64,000 nt of DNA from Microbacterium sp. AZCO. Its GTDB lineage: Bacteria; Actinomycetota; Actinomycetes; Actinomycetales; Microbacteriaceae. Positions 47,079-56,159 of this stretch are shown here, in pieces; position 1 is the stretch's first letter, and every line of letters starts with the position of its first letter. The translations under genes and the position numbers were made by a program. The notes below the pieces were generated by a model. It was not told the origin of the DNA. It worked only from the letters and a program-made list of their open reading frames with translations, and searched no databases. Location of the stretch: the NCBI RefSeq assembly GCF_039614715.1, contig NZ_CP154857.1, forward strand, positions 806,001 through 870,000, in the 5' to 3' direction.

Positions 47079-47477
47079 CTACTTCGGCCCGGCCATCGCG
47101 GCGACGGCGCCCAGCGTGTACGGCACGAGCCAGATCGCCCACACGACGATGCTGAAGCGGTGGAACCTCCGCTTCTCGGCGTCGCGATCGCGCACGAGCA
47201 CGACGATCGCCCACGCGAGATGCACGGCCATGAGGAGGATGGCGGCCGTCCCCGTCCAGGCCATGAGGACGTCGAGCGCCCCGGGCTCGACACCCGCCGC
47301 GCGGCGCTCCGAGGCGATCCCGGTCATCATCAGCGTGCCGATCGTGTCGCACGCAAGGCCCAGCGCGAAGAAGGCGGCGTGCCACCACTTCAGGGTCTTC
47401 TGCACGCGTTCGGCCCAGACGCCGATCGTGTAGAAGACGAGCGCGAGGGTGATAACGATGATGGCGGGGACGAGCAC
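47079..47477 (-). CDS. HsmA-family (TIGR03987) membrane protein
   Basis: A 132-residue protein with four membrane helices. LVFYTIGVWAERVQKTLKWWH and GLACDTIGTLMMTGIASE, then HRFSIVVWAIWLVPYTLGA, are the hallmarks of this small family of unknown function. The GTG at 47477 is chosen because GTGGAG lies five bases upstream; another GTG three codons earlier lacks a ribosome site. Divergent from the aldo-keto reductase. Confidence 0.83.
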   Translation of the reverse strand: MLVPAIIVITLALVFYTIGVWAERVQKTLKWWHAAFFALGLACDTIGTLMMTGIASERRAAGVEPGALDVLMAWTGTAAILLMAVHLAWAIVVLVRDRDAEKRRFHRFSIVVWAIWLVPYTLGAVAAMAGPK

Positions 47478-47568
47478 GTGCTCCACTGTAGACGAAAGCT
47501 TCAGTAATACGAAAGGTGCGTGGCGGGGGCAGGATGGATGCATCCCCCCGGCGTGCGAAGGAGCCATC

Positions 47569-48561
47569 ATGCAGCAGCGTCCCCTCGGTCGAACCGGCCG
47601 CTCCGTCTCGGCCATCGGCCTCGGCACCTGGCAGCTCGGCGCCGACTGGGGCGACGTGAGCGAAGCCGATGCTCGCGCCGTGCTCGAGGCATCCGCTTCC
47701 CACGGGGTGACCCTCTTCGACACCGCCGACGTCTACGGCGACGGCCGCAGCGAGTCGATCATCGGCGGCTTCCTGCGCGAGCGGGACGGCCACGACATCG
47801 TCGTCGCGACGAAGATGGGCCGCCGCCTCGAGCAGACGCCCGAGAACTACACGCCCGAGAACTTCCGCGCGTGGACCGATCGCTCGCGCCGCAACCTCGG
47901 CATCGACACGCTCGACCTCGTGCAGCTGCACTGCCCGCCCACGGCGGTCATCGAGGACGACGCCACGTACGAGGCCCTCGACGCGCTCGTCGCCGACGGC
48001 GCGATCGCGGCGTACGGCGTCTCCGTCGAGACGGCCGACCAGGCGCTCGCCGCCATCTCGCGGCCTCACGTCACGAACGTGCAGATCATCTTCAACCCGT
48101 TCCGGCTCAAGCCGCTCGACGCGGTGCTTCCCGCGGCCGAGAAGGCCGGCGTCGCGATCTTCGCGCGCGTACCGCTCGCGTCGGGCCTGCTGTCGGGAAA
48201 GTACACGTCGTCGACGACCTTCGCCGAGAACGACCACCGCAGCTACAACCGGCACGGCGAGGCCTTCGACCGCGGCGAGACGTTCTCGGGCGTCGACTAT
48301 CAGGTGGGCCTGGATGCTGTCGCCGAGCTCGCCGGCGCGTTGCCGGAGGGCGTCCCGCTGCCCGCCGCGACGCTGGCCTGGATCGCGTCGCGCCCCGGTG
48401 TGACGTCGGTGATCCCGGGGGCGCGCAACGTGCGCCAGGCGCAGTCGAACCCGGATGCCGCGGCGCTGCTCGACGGCGGCTTCGACCTCGCCGCCTTCGA
48501 TGCCGTCATCCACGACGTGTACGACCGCCGCCTGCGCGAGGCCATCCACCCCCTCTGGTGA
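47569..48561 (+). CDS. Aldo/keto reductase
   Basis: A 330-residue NADPH-dependent oxidoreductase with the (beta/alpha)8 AKR fold. The tetrad is visible: D51 and Y56 in FDTADVYGDG, a lysine in VVATKMG (about 82) and a histidine in DLVQLHCPP (about 122); the coenzyme loop SVIPGARN is near the end. It probably reduces aldehydes or ketones of sugars or xenobiotics. AAGGAG lies 7 bases before the ATG. Single-gene unit. Confidence 0.93.
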   Translation: MQQRPLGRTGRSVSAIGLGTWQLGADWGDVSEADARAVLEASASHGVTLFDTADVYGDGRSESIIGGFLRERDGHDIVVATKMGRRLEQTPENYTPENFRAWTDRSRRNLGIDTLDLVQLHCPPTAVIEDDATYEALDALVADGAIAAYGVSVETADQALAAISRPHVTNVQIIFNPFRLKPLDAVLPAAEKAGVAIFARVPLASGLLSGKYTSSTTFAENDHRSYNRHGEAFDRGETFSGVDYQVGLDAVAELAGALPEGVPLPAATLAWIASRPGVTSVIPGARNVRQAQSNPDAAALLDGGFDLAAFDAVIHDVYDRRLREAIHPLW

Positions 48562-48600
48562 CCCCGGCGCTCATCTCGAGTCGCGGGGGTGCGAGCGCCG

Positions 48601-49005
48601 TCAGCGCGCGAAGAAGAACCAGACCAACGCGCCGAGAGCGAGCACGTTCACCACGACCGTGGTCCAGAACGCCCGGCGGAACGTCCGCTTGCGGGTCTTG
48701 TGGCGGAACACCTGCTGCGCGACGAGCGCTCCCGGCCAGCCGCCGAGCAGGCCGAGCGTCAGGAGGGCCTGCTCCGACGTGCGAGGCGCTGCGCGCCGGG
48801 CGGCGCGCTTGTCGAGGGCGTAGGCGGCGAACGCCACGACGCTCAGCACCGCATAAGCCGCCGGCAGCCACCACGGCAGCGCGAGCACGACGTACGCCAC
48901 CGCGAGGGCCGCGACGAAGACGACCAGCACCGTCCAGCTCAGCGCCGCGGGCAGCGGCACGGACAGGTCACGCGCACGTTCGGCGGAGCGAGGACTCGTC
49001 GACAT
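48601..49005 (-). CDS. DUF1294 membrane protein
   Basis: A 134-residue protein with three to four hydrophobic segments. The DUF1294 signature is YALDKRAARRAAPRTSE followed by LLTLGLLGGWPGALVAQQVFRHKTRK. In other bacteria this domain is often fused to a cold-shock domain; here it stands alone. Start at 49005 is preferred over 49035. Function unknown. Confidence 0.88.
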   Translation of the reverse strand: MSTSPRSAERARDLSVPLPAALSWTVLVVFVAALAVAYVVLALPWWLPAAYAVLSVVAFAAYALDKRAARRAAPRTSEQALLTLGLLGGWPGALVAQQVFRHKTRKRTFRRAFWTTVVVNVLALGALVWFFFAR

Positions 49006-49066
49006 GCGCTCGATCCTATGCATCCCGGTCCCCATCCCGGACCCAATCCGATCCCGGTCCCACCCC

Positions 49067-49093
49067 GGTCCCCGAGCTTGTCGAGGGGTCGAG
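49067..49093. repeat. Palindromic intergenic repeat (one copy)
   Basis: One copy of the CCCCGAGCTTGTCGAGGGG repeat, preceded at 49021-49066 by degenerate CCCGGTCC-type units. It lies between two same-strand genes. The core is an imperfect palindrome and recurs at 54.1, 56.1 and 57.2 kb. Confidence 0.8.
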
Positions 49094-49157
49094 CCCGAAC
49101 CCGCGATGATCGCCGGCTCGACCTCCGACGCTTCGATCAGCTCAGCGCCCCCACAAA

Positions 49158-49197
49158 GGATGCCTCGGCCCGGCGAACCCGCCGGGCCGAGGCATCC
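49158..49197 (-). terminator. Hairpin terminator of the beta-helix gene
   Basis: A perfect 18-bp stem with a 4-base loop (49158-49175 paired with 49180-49197, arm GGATGCCTCGGCCCGGCG) stands 17 bases downstream of the stop codon of the leftward gene. On the minus strand it is followed by a short TTTG run. It is the strongest hairpin in this part of the window. Confidence 0.8.
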
Positions 49198-49213
49198 CGA
49201 ATCAGTCGAAGCG

Positions 49214-51112
49214 TCAGCCGGTGTAGTCGGTGACGTACCGCGGCTGCCCGATCACCGACGTGTCGGCGGTGCCGCCGACGCCGTTGACGACGTGCTCGAT
49301 CGTGCCGGCCGAGAGGTTGACCGTCATGATGTGGTGCAGCTTCACGCCCGGCGTCTGAGGCACGGTGAAGCCGTTCGCCGTGACGATCTGCGGGTTGTTC
49401 TGGTTGAACACGTACACCCCGCCGCCGTCGAGCTCGTGCTTCTTCACGCCGTCGGCCACCTTGTAGCCGGGGTAGCCGAGCGTGCCGTCGGGCTGCGTCC
49501 AGTCCGCCTGGGTGGGCGGGTCGTAGGGCAGCTCGTTCTGGTACAGGATGACGCGCCCGTTCTCGCCGTTCCAGAGCGTGTTGTACGTCTGGAAGTGCTC
49601 CACGAAGAGTCCGGTCGCGGTGACGTTGTCACCATTAACGATGACGCCCGTCGTGCCGGTGTTCGTGTTCCAGCGCTCGGTGTCGCCGCCCGCGAATCCC
49701 TCCACGCCGTGGTCGGCGCGCCACACCCACGTGTGGTCGATGAGCACGTTGTCGGAGTTGACCTCGAGCGCGGTCGTGACCTTGCCGACGTGGGGTCCGC
49801 CGACGCGGAAGTACACGTCGCTCAGGGTCACCGGGTTCGCGGCATCCACCTTGTTGCCGTGTCCGTTGCCGTTCGCCTTGCCGACGCGCAGCAGCGCGGG
49901 TGAGAGCGTCGTGCCGGCGTCGATCGTTACGCCCGCGACGACGGCCCCCGACACGTCGCCGACCTGGATCGGCACGGCCCCGCCGACGGCGGTGAGGGTC
50001 GCGTGACCCATGCCGAGCACGACGGTGTCGTTGCGCTTGATGTCGATCGTGCCGGCGATGTCGTAGACGCCGGGGGTGAGCAGCAGGTTTTTGCCGCGGG
50101 CCAGGTTGGTGTTGATCTCCTGCACCGAGTCGCCCGGCTTCGCGATGAAGAAGTCGGTGATCGGGATGCTGCGCCCCGACGTCGCGTCGCTCTGCCACGA
50201 CGTGCCGCTCGTGGCGGTCTGCGCGGCGGGCACGCGCACGGCGTACTTCCCGTCGGCGCCCACGTACAGGAACGGCTTCTCACGCGAGATCGGCGTCGTC
50301 GCGACCGTCGTGTACGGCGGGTTCGGGAAGCCCGCGTCGTCCGGAGCGCCCACGACGCCCGAGAAGACCTGGTTCCACACGGCGTTGCTCCAGCCGGCGA
50401 CCTCGCTGTTGCGGGTCAGCCACTGCTGCTGCGAGCCGTTGACGGTGAAGGGCAGCTTCGAGTCGGCGATGAAGCCGCCGCTCGCATACTGCGGGCCGGC
50501 GGTGCAGTAGTCCATGAGCGAGAGCTGCGTGGGGCCCGTGAACTGCACGCGTCGCAGCGAGACCGCCTGCGACACGGCCCAGAAGTTGGCGCTCTGGCGG
50601 CAGCCGTCCTGGCCCGACTTGTCGATGTTCACGGTGAGGTTGGCGAGCGTCCGCCAGAAGTTGACCAGGGCGAGGCAGTTCGCGGTGCCGTTGTTCTCGA
50701 GGCAGCGGTTGTAGACCTCGGCGGCCCCGCGGATCGTCACGTCGCCGGGGGTCGCGCCGAGGCCGGCGACCTCGGTGTAGTACCCGACCTGGAACTGCAG
50801 CGGCGATTCGGCCGTGCCGTACTGACCGGGGAGGAAGTAGACCGCGTGCCGGGCGGACGACATCTCGGCGTCGACCTGCTGGTCGGAGAGTGTCTTGAGC
50901 GTGGACCGGATCTGGGCGAGGGGCGTCTGCGGGCTGAAGATCGTGACGTTCGGGCCGAAGTCGGGGTTGGTCGGGTCGACGGCGCGGGGCGGTGCGGCAT
51001 ATGCCGGCGCGGACATGAGCGCTCCGGCGATGAGTGCGGCGCCCGCGGTGATCGCGGCGACGAGGCGCCGGCGACCGCGGGAGCGTCGGGTGGATTCGGG
51101 ACGGGGGATCAT
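49214..51112 (-). CDS. Secreted right-handed beta-helix protein
   Basis: A 632-residue exported protein: twin-basic start RRSRGRRRLVAAITAG and hydrophobic signal cut near residue 39 (AYA). The mature protein begins DPTNPDFGPNVTIFSPQTPL and contains VYFLPGQYGTAESPLQFQVGYYTEVAGLG, QQQWLTRNSEVAGW, FPNPPYTTVATTPISREKPFLY, LLLTPGVYDIAGTI and DHTWVWRADHGVEG, the blocks of a conserved actinobacterial family with GH55/pectate-lyase-like beta-helix character. Related entries are often named adenylyl cyclase or coagulation factor 5/8 protein, but no cyclase or F5/8 motif is visible. A polysaccharide-binding or -cleaving role is more likely. Confidence 0.85.
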   Translation of the reverse strand: MIPRPESTRRSRGRRRLVAAITAGAALIAGALMSAPAYAAPPRAVDPTNPDFGPNVTIFSPQTPLAQIRSTLKTLSDQQVDAEMSSARHAVYFLPGQYGTAESPLQFQVGYYTEVAGLGATPGDVTIRGAAEVYNRCLENNGTANCLALVNFWRTLANLTVNIDKSGQDGCRQSANFWAVSQAVSLRRVQFTGPTQLSLMDYCTAGPQYASGGFIADSKLPFTVNGSQQQWLTRNSEVAGWSNAVWNQVFSGVVGAPDDAGFPNPPYTTVATTPISREKPFLYVGADGKYAVRVPAAQTATSGTSWQSDATSGRSIPITDFFIAKPGDSVQEINTNLARGKNLLLTPGVYDIAGTIDIKRNDTVVLGMGHATLTAVGGAVPIQVGDVSGAVVAGVTIDAGTTLSPALLRVGKANGNGHGNKVDAANPVTLSDVYFRVGGPHVGKVTTALEVNSDNVLIDHTWVWRADHGVEGFAGGDTERWNTNTGTTGVIVNGDNVTATGLFVEHFQTYNTLWNGENGRVILYQNELPYDPPTQADWTQPDGTLGYPGYKVADGVKKHELDGGGVYVFNQNNPQIVTANGFTVPQTPGVKLHHIMTVNLSAGTIEHVVNGVGGTADTSVIGQPRYVTDYTG

Positions 51113-51250
51113 GCGCAGTCCTCTCCGTTGAGGGTCGTGCGGCGGGGTGCCGCATTTACTTACTGAACTGTAACCAAATCATAGGAGCGCTCTCAAGAGT
51201 CGATTCCGGAACGTTCGGGATGCCTCCACTCGGCCCGACCCGCAAACGCC

Positions 51251-51284
51251 GAGGGCGCCCCATCCCGAAGGATGGAGCGCCCTC
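51251..51284 (-). terminator. Hairpin terminator of the DUF7144-like gene
   Basis: GAGGGCGCCCCATCC (51251-51265) pairs with 51270-51284 in 14 of 15 positions around a CGAA loop, 17 bases after the stop of the leftward gene. There is no long T-run. Confidence 0.65.
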
Positions 51285-51301
51285 TCGAAGACGCGACCGG
51301 A

Positions 51302-51706
51302 TCAGCGGTCGGCGAGCTCCTTGCCGTGCACGACGAGCGCGAAGATCACGAGGATGTCGATCGCGATGATCGCCAGCGCCCACCACGGCTGGTAGCCGAA
51401 GGTGCCGAACTGACCCACGGCGTTGATCGCCACGAGGATGACGGCCGTGATGCGGGCCCACGTCGCGCCACGCAGCACGAAGACGCCGACGAGCACGAGC
51501 GCGAGGCCGATGATGAGGTGCCACCAGCCCCAGCCCTGCACGTCGAAGAGGATCGCGCTGCCGGTCGTGGTGTTGAGGAAGATGCTGCTGTCGGGGCCGA
51601 TGATGGCGGCCAGGCCGAAGAGCGCGTCGAAGACGCCGGCGATGATGACGAGGATGCCGCCGAACACGGCCCATCCCACCCAACCGGACTGCTTGGTGTC
51701 GGACAT
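51302..51706 (-). CDS. Four-helix membrane protein (DUF7144-like)
   Basis: A 134-residue protein starting MSDTKQSGWVGWAVFGGILV, with four membrane helices (GWVGWAVFGGILVIIAGVFDALFGLAAI, a WWHLIIGLALVLVGVFVLRG helix, an ITAVILVAINAVGQ helix and a WWALAIIAIDILVIFALVV helix). Repeated tryptophan-glycine segments match a common actinobacterial membrane family of unknown function. The ATG at 51706 has GAAAGGG upstream and a terminator hairpin follows the gene. Confidence 0.82.
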   Translation of the reverse strand: MSDTKQSGWVGWAVFGGILVIIAGVFDALFGLAAIIGPDSSIFLNTTTGSAILFDVQGWGWWHLIIGLALVLVGVFVLRGATWARITAVILVAINAVGQFGTFGYQPWWALAIIAIDILVIFALVVHGKELADR

Positions 51707-51936
51707 ATCCGTCTTTCCCTTTCTCGGGGTTGTGGTCCGCGGGGTACCGCGGTTGCGAGGGGCGGCTCTCACAGGAACCGCTCAGCTTCGATGTTCCCGT
51801 GACCTTCCGGCGCCGTCGACGCAGGCGCGCCGCTGATCACCCGCACCGGGTGACGTCTCGTCGCCCCGCGCGTCACCGTCCGTCATCACCCGTCTCATGC
51901 CGCAATGTCCGTCGGCGGCGTTAGCCTGGCCACGAG

Positions 51937-53280
51937 ATGACGACAGCGCGGACCCACCCGAGAATGCCCGGACTTCGCCCGTGGTCGATGGTCGTGGGCC
52001 TCGGGCTCGTGAGTCTCACGATCGACATGGTCGCGGATGGCTCGGCCTCCGTGAGCGGGGCGCTCCTGCAGCAGCTGGGCGCGTCGGCGGTGCTCGTGGG
52101 CCTCGTGTCGGGTGGGGCCGAGGCGCTCGCCCTGCTCCTGCGGCTCGTCACCGGTCCGTGGGCCGACCGCACCGGCGCCTATTGGGCCTTCACGATCGTC
52201 GGCTACGCGCTGACGGCGGTCTCGGTGCCGCTCCTCGCCGTCACGCCCTTCATCGGGGCGGCGGGTCTCGCCGTCGCGAGCACGCTGCTGCTCGTCGAGC
52301 GGACGGGCAAGGCGATCCGCGCTCCCGCCAAGACCGTCCTGCTCGCGGATGCGGCCGGGGCCGTGGGGCGCGGCAAGGGCTTCGGCGTGCACAAGCTGCT
52401 CGACCAGATCGGCGCGTTCGGCGGTCCGCTCATCGTCGCCGGCGTGGCGGCGCTCACCGGCGCGCTGTGGCCGGCGTTCCTCGTGCTCATCGTGCCGGGC
52501 GTGATCGCCATGATCATCCTGTTCTGGCTGCGCGCGAAGGTGCCCGACCCGAGTCTGTACGCCGAGCTTCCCGCTCCCACGCCGGTGAGGGGGAGGGATG
52601 CTGCGCCCCCCGCCGCCGACACGGGCGACGCCGTCGAGCCGGGCATGCCCGATCTCCCTGCGGAGCCGGATGGTCGTCCCCCGGCCGCACCGGACACGAT
52701 CTCGCCCGCCGCGTTCCGCACGTTCATGCTGTTCTCGCTCTTCGCGGGGCTGACCACGTTCGGGCTTCTGAGCTACGGCGTCATCGCCTTCCACCTCGCC
52801 GACGCGGCTCTCGTGCCCACGAGCGCCGTGCCGCTCGTGTACGCGCTCGGCATGGCGACGGCTGCGCTCGCCGCCGTCGCGACGGGGTGGGCGTACGACC
52901 GGTGGGGTCCGGCAGTGCTCTTCGTCGTGCCCGTGCTGACGGTCTTCGTCCCCGGTCTCGTGCTCGGTCCGACGCTCGCGGCGGTGCTCGGCGGCGTCGT
53001 CGTGTGGGGTGCGGCATCGGGCGTGCAGGACTCCACGGTCAAGGCGCTCGTCGCCGATCTCGTGCCCGGCCGGCGCCGTGGAGCCGCGTACGGCTGGTTC
53101 GCGGTCTTCCAGGGCGTCGGCGCTCTCGCGGGCGCCGTCGTGGCGGGAGCGCTGTACGCGTCGGTCGGCGTGCTCATCGGTCTCGTCGCCGCGCTGCAGG
53201 TCGTCGCGATCGTCGTGCTCGTCGTGGTGCTGCGGCGCCGTGCGGCGCGGTCGTCCGAGGACGCGGAGCGCCGGGAGTAG
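51937..53280 (+). CDS. MFS transporter
   Basis: A 447-residue major facilitator with eleven to twelve helices and a long central cytoplasmic loop rich in proline and acidic residues (about 205-250). The signature GPWADRTGAYW between helices 2 and 3 and a conserved ERTGKAIRAPAKTVLLADA loop mark a subgroup of exporters without known substrate. TAGCCT at 51922-51927 is 9 bases before the ATG, so the leader is at most a few bases. Its stop codon TAG forms part of the -10 box of the next gene. Confidence 0.9.
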   Translation: MTTARTHPRMPGLRPWSMVVGLGLVSLTIDMVADGSASVSGALLQQLGASAVLVGLVSGGAEALALLLRLVTGPWADRTGAYWAFTIVGYALTAVSVPLLAVTPFIGAAGLAVASTLLLVERTGKAIRAPAKTVLLADAAGAVGRGKGFGVHKLLDQIGAFGGPLIVAGVAALTGALWPAFLVLIVPGVIAMIILFWLRAKVPDPSLYAELPAPTPVRGRDAAPPAADTGDAVEPGMPDLPAEPDGRPPAAPDTISPAAFRTFMLFSLFAGLTTFGLLSYGVIAFHLADAALVPTSAVPLVYALGMATAALAAVATGWAYDRWGPAVLFVVPVLTVFVPGLVLGPTLAAVLGGVVVWGAASGVQDSTVKALVADLVPGRRRGAAYGWFAVFQGVGALAGAVVAGALYASVGVLIGLVAALQVVAIVVLVVVLRRRAARSSEDAERRE

Positions 53281-53290
53281 GGTATGCGGC

Positions 53291-54085
53291 GTGTCACCCT
53301 CGCCCCGCGTCACGGTCGTCATTCCGTGCCGTGACGACGCGCAGTTCCTCGAGGCGTGCCTCGCCGCGCTCGCGGTGCAGACGCGCCCCGCCGATCGCGT
53401 GGTCGTGGTCGACAACGCCAGCACGGATGCCTCCGCCGAGGTCGGCCGCCGGTACGGCGCCGATGTCATCGAGGAGCCGCTGATCGGGATCTGGCCGGCG
53501 GCCGCGCGCGGCTACGACGAAGCTCGGGGGTCGGCCGACATCATCGCGCGACTCGACGCGGACTCGCGCCCGCATCCCGACTGGATCGCTCGTCTCGTCA
53601 GGGCTTTCGTCTCGGATCCGGGGCTCGGCGTGCTCACGGGGGGAGCCGAGTTCTACGGCGCGAGCCCGCTCGTGAACTACCTCGGCGAGCACTGGTACAT
53701 CGGCGGCGGCCACTACTGGATCGGCAAGTTCGTCGGCATCCCGCTCGTCTTCGGCTCCAACTTCGCGATGCGCACGGCGGTGTGGAATCGCCTGCGTGAT
53801 CGGGTCGATCGCACGAACGCAAGAATCCACGACGACCTCGACTTGACGATTCGGCTGCGTGCGTCGGATGGCGTGCGGTACGACGCCGATCTGCGCATGC
53901 CGGTCTCGGCGCGTCCGCTCACGAGGCAGCGCAGCCTGTGGCGTCGAGTGTGGCGCGTGGTCCCGACGTTCGCGGTGAGCTGGCCCGAGGGCGCCCGGTG
54001 GAAGAGGGGAGTGGATGCCGCTCCCACTGCCGCCGAGACGTGGTCACCCGTCGACGACGACCTCACCCCCGAGTTCGGCGCCTGA
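53291..54085 (+). CDS. Family 2 glycosyltransferase
   Basis: A 264-residue GT-A fold enzyme. RVTVVIPCRDDAQFLEACL opens the nucleotide-binding domain, VVVVDNASTDASAEV and ARLDADSRPHPDWI carry the metal-binding aspartates (DxD-like), and IHDDLDLTIRL is the acceptor-side ED motif. No membrane helix, so it works on the inner face. The GTG at 53291 is preferred because TAGGGT (53278-53283) ends 7 bases upstream, giving a leaderless message whose -10 box overlaps the stop codon of the MFS gene. Likely product: a surface polysaccharide or glycolipid. Confidence 0.88.
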   Translation: MSPSPRVTVVIPCRDDAQFLEACLAALAVQTRPADRVVVVDNASTDASAEVGRRYGADVIEEPLIGIWPAAARGYDEARGSADIIARLDADSRPHPDWIARLVRAFVSDPGLGVLTGGAEFYGASPLVNYLGEHWYIGGGHYWIGKFVGIPLVFGSNFAMRTAVWNRLRDRVDRTNARIHDDLDLTIRLRASDGVRYDADLRMPVSARPLTRQRSLWRRVWRVVPTFAVSWPEGARWKRGVDAAPTAAETWSPVDDDLTPEFGA

Positions 54086-54122
54086 CCCCCCGGGTCGACC
54101 CCAACCTTCCGGCACCCGCCCC

Positions 54123-54227
54123 GGTCCCCGAGCTCGTCGAGCGGTCGACCTCAAACCTCCCCGGCAGCCGGGCCGGTCCCCGAGCCTGTCGAGGTGTGGT
54201 CCCCGAGCTTGTCGAGGGGTCGACCCC
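54123..54227. repeat. Palindromic intergenic repeats (three copies)
   Basis: Three copies of the palindromic intergenic repeat at about 54123-54150, 54175-54197 and 54198-54227, with cores ending in TCGAGNGG. They fill the gap between the GT2 gene and the PxKF gene. The last two are directly adjacent. Confidence 0.8.
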
Positions 54228-54361
54228 AAGCCCCCAAGCCCTCGGTCCCCTTGACACCCGTCCCGCACCCGAGAACCATGTGCCCCAAGCGGCCGGCGAC
54301 AGGGGTGTCGCCGCTGCGCGATGGCCGGGACTGGGGTGCTCGGCATCGCTGGGGAGTCGTC

Positions 54362-56038
54362 ATGCTCGGCAATCGCTCACGTTCGCTCGTCGTCGCCGCT
54401 TCGGCGGTCGCGGTCCTCGTCGTCGGTCTCGCGACACCGGCGTTCGCCGACGACCCGCCTCCGCTCGTCTGGTCGACGGTGAGCACGACCTCGGTCGACG
54501 GCCTGTCGATCGAGTGGCAGACGGCATCCTCCACCAGTTCGCCGTTCGGCGGGCAGGAGATGCTCGATCCGATGCCGGTCTTCCGCCCGGTGATCGTGAA
54601 TGCGTCGCCCCAGTCCAGGTTCGTCGGCTTCGGCACGGACTTCACGACCCAGGGTTCGGTCGGTGAGCTCTGGACCTCGTCGGCGTGGGGCTCCTTCACC
54701 GCCGACATCGAGGCATCCGGTCTCTATGAATCGTTCTGGGCGGAGATCCCCGCGGGCGGCACCCTCGACGACGCCGAGCAGCAGAGCCGGTTCTGGACCG
54801 GCGGCATGCCGTCGTGGTCGGGTCACACGATCACCGTGTTCGAGCTCGACGCCGCACCGCTGGACGGAGCCGTGCCGGCTGCCACGCCCCTCGCGTCCGT
54901 CTCGACGCCCGGGCGCTTCGTCCCCACCGACCTCGTGAACGGCAACACCACGAATCTCTCGGCCGTGCTCGGGCAGCGCGCGACCGTGAGCAGCGGGTCC
55001 GCCGGGGCGCCCGAGCTCTTCGCCGGTGTCACCGCGACGGTCGAGGCATCCCATCTCACTCCCGGTGACTCCCTCGAGCTGTGGATCGCCGAGGGGCTCA
55101 ACTACGCGCTCTTCCAGGTGCTGGGCGGGGGGCTTCCGGTGGGCGCCATCAAGGTCGGCGAGGGGACGGTGGCCGCCGACGGCACGCTCGCGGCGACCTT
55201 CACGCTGCCCGCGAACCTGTCCATCGGCGACTACCAGCTCGTCGCCGGTGTGCGTGCGGAGCGCTACTGGCCAGCCGGCTCGTACGACGACTTCCACGTG
55301 ACGATTCCCGCCTCGACAGCCGCTGCGGCGACGCCGGCCGGAGCATCCACCGTTCCTGTGACCGTCGGTCCGACGACCGTGACGCTCGGTTTCCCCGCCG
55401 GCACGGGAGCGGGGACGACGTCGGTGACGGTGAGTCCGACCGGGCCTGTGAACAGCGGTTTCGAGTTCGTCGGCGACGACGTGCTGTACTACCACATCAG
55501 CTCGACGGCGACCCTGGGCGGGCCCGTCACCGTGTGCGTGAACTATGCGCCGGTGAGCGGATCAGGCTTCCCACCGCGGCTCTACCACTTCGACACGAGC
55601 CAGAGCCGGTGGTTCGACATCACGACGACGCAGAGCGCCACGCAGGTGTGCGGGCTGACGCCGAGCTTCTCGCCGTTCGCGCTCGGGTATCCGCCGCGGT
55701 TCGACTTCTCGGGATTCTTCGCGCCCGTGTCGATGGATGCCGAGAACATCGCGAAGCCGGGTCAGGCCGTTCCCGTGAAGTTCTCGCTCGGAGGCGATCA
55801 GGGCCTCAGGGTCGTGACGTCGGCCCGGTTCGTGCTCGAGGGTGCGGCGACGACGCTCGTCGGCGAGCCGCTCGACACGACCGCCGCGGGCGGCAGCGGG
55901 CTGAGCTACGACGCCCGCACGGGCCAGTACACGTACGTCTGGAAGACGAACAAGGCGTGGTCGCTGAAGTCCGGCCGCTTCGAGCTGACCCTCTCCGACG
56001 GCACGACCCACTCCTTCAGCGTGACCTTCAAGAAGTAG
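54362..56038 (+). CDS. Secreted PxKF-domain protein
   Basis: A 558-residue exported protein. A signal peptide ends near residue 30 (TPAFA). The middle holds beta-sandwich, Ig-like sequence (VEASHLTPGDSLELWIAEGLNYALFQVLGGG) and the C-terminal 90 residues form a PxKF domain (PGQAVPVKFSLGGDQGLRVV, then YTYVWKTNKAWSLKSGRFELTLSDGT). PxKF proteins are extracellular in actinobacteria; ligands are unknown. No LPXTG is present, so it is probably released or loosely bound. The ATG at 54362 is used; upstream codons are repeat sequence. Confidence 0.84.
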   Translation: MLGNRSRSLVVAASAVAVLVVGLATPAFADDPPPLVWSTVSTTSVDGLSIEWQTASSTSSPFGGQEMLDPMPVFRPVIVNASPQSRFVGFGTDFTTQGSVGELWTSSAWGSFTADIEASGLYESFWAEIPAGGTLDDAEQQSRFWTGGMPSWSGHTITVFELDAAPLDGAVPAATPLASVSTPGRFVPTDLVNGNTTNLSAVLGQRATVSSGSAGAPELFAGVTATVEASHLTPGDSLELWIAEGLNYALFQVLGGGLPVGAIKVGEGTVAADGTLAATFTLPANLSIGDYQLVAGVRAERYWPAGSYDDFHVTIPASTAAAATPAGASTVPVTVGPTTVTLGFPAGTGAGTTSVTVSPTGPVNSGFEFVGDDVLYYHISSTATLGGPVTVCVNYAPVSGSGFPPRLYHFDTSQSRWFDITTTQSATQVCGLTPSFSPFALGYPPRFDFSGFFAPVSMDAENIAKPGQAVPVKFSLGGDQGLRVVTSARFVLEGAATTLVGEPLDTTAAGGSGLSYDARTGQYTYVWKTNKAWSLKSGRFELTLSDGTTHSFSVTFKK

Positions 56039-56050
56039 CCCCCCTTCACT

Positions 56051-56128
56051 CCCCGCGCTCGTCGAGGGGTCGCCCCGCACCTTCCTGGCGCCCGCCCCGG
56101 TCCCCGAGCTTGTCGAGGGGTCGACCCC
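56051..56128. repeat. Palindromic intergenic repeats (two copies)
   Basis: Two copies of the family, a shortened one at 56051-56076 and a full one at 56099-56128 (core CCCCGAGCTTGTCGAGGGG), placed between the convergent PxKF and MDR genes. As hairpins they may also end transcription from both sides. Confidence 0.8.
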
Positions 56129-56159
56129 GCACCTTCCCGGCAGCCGCCCCCGGCATCCC

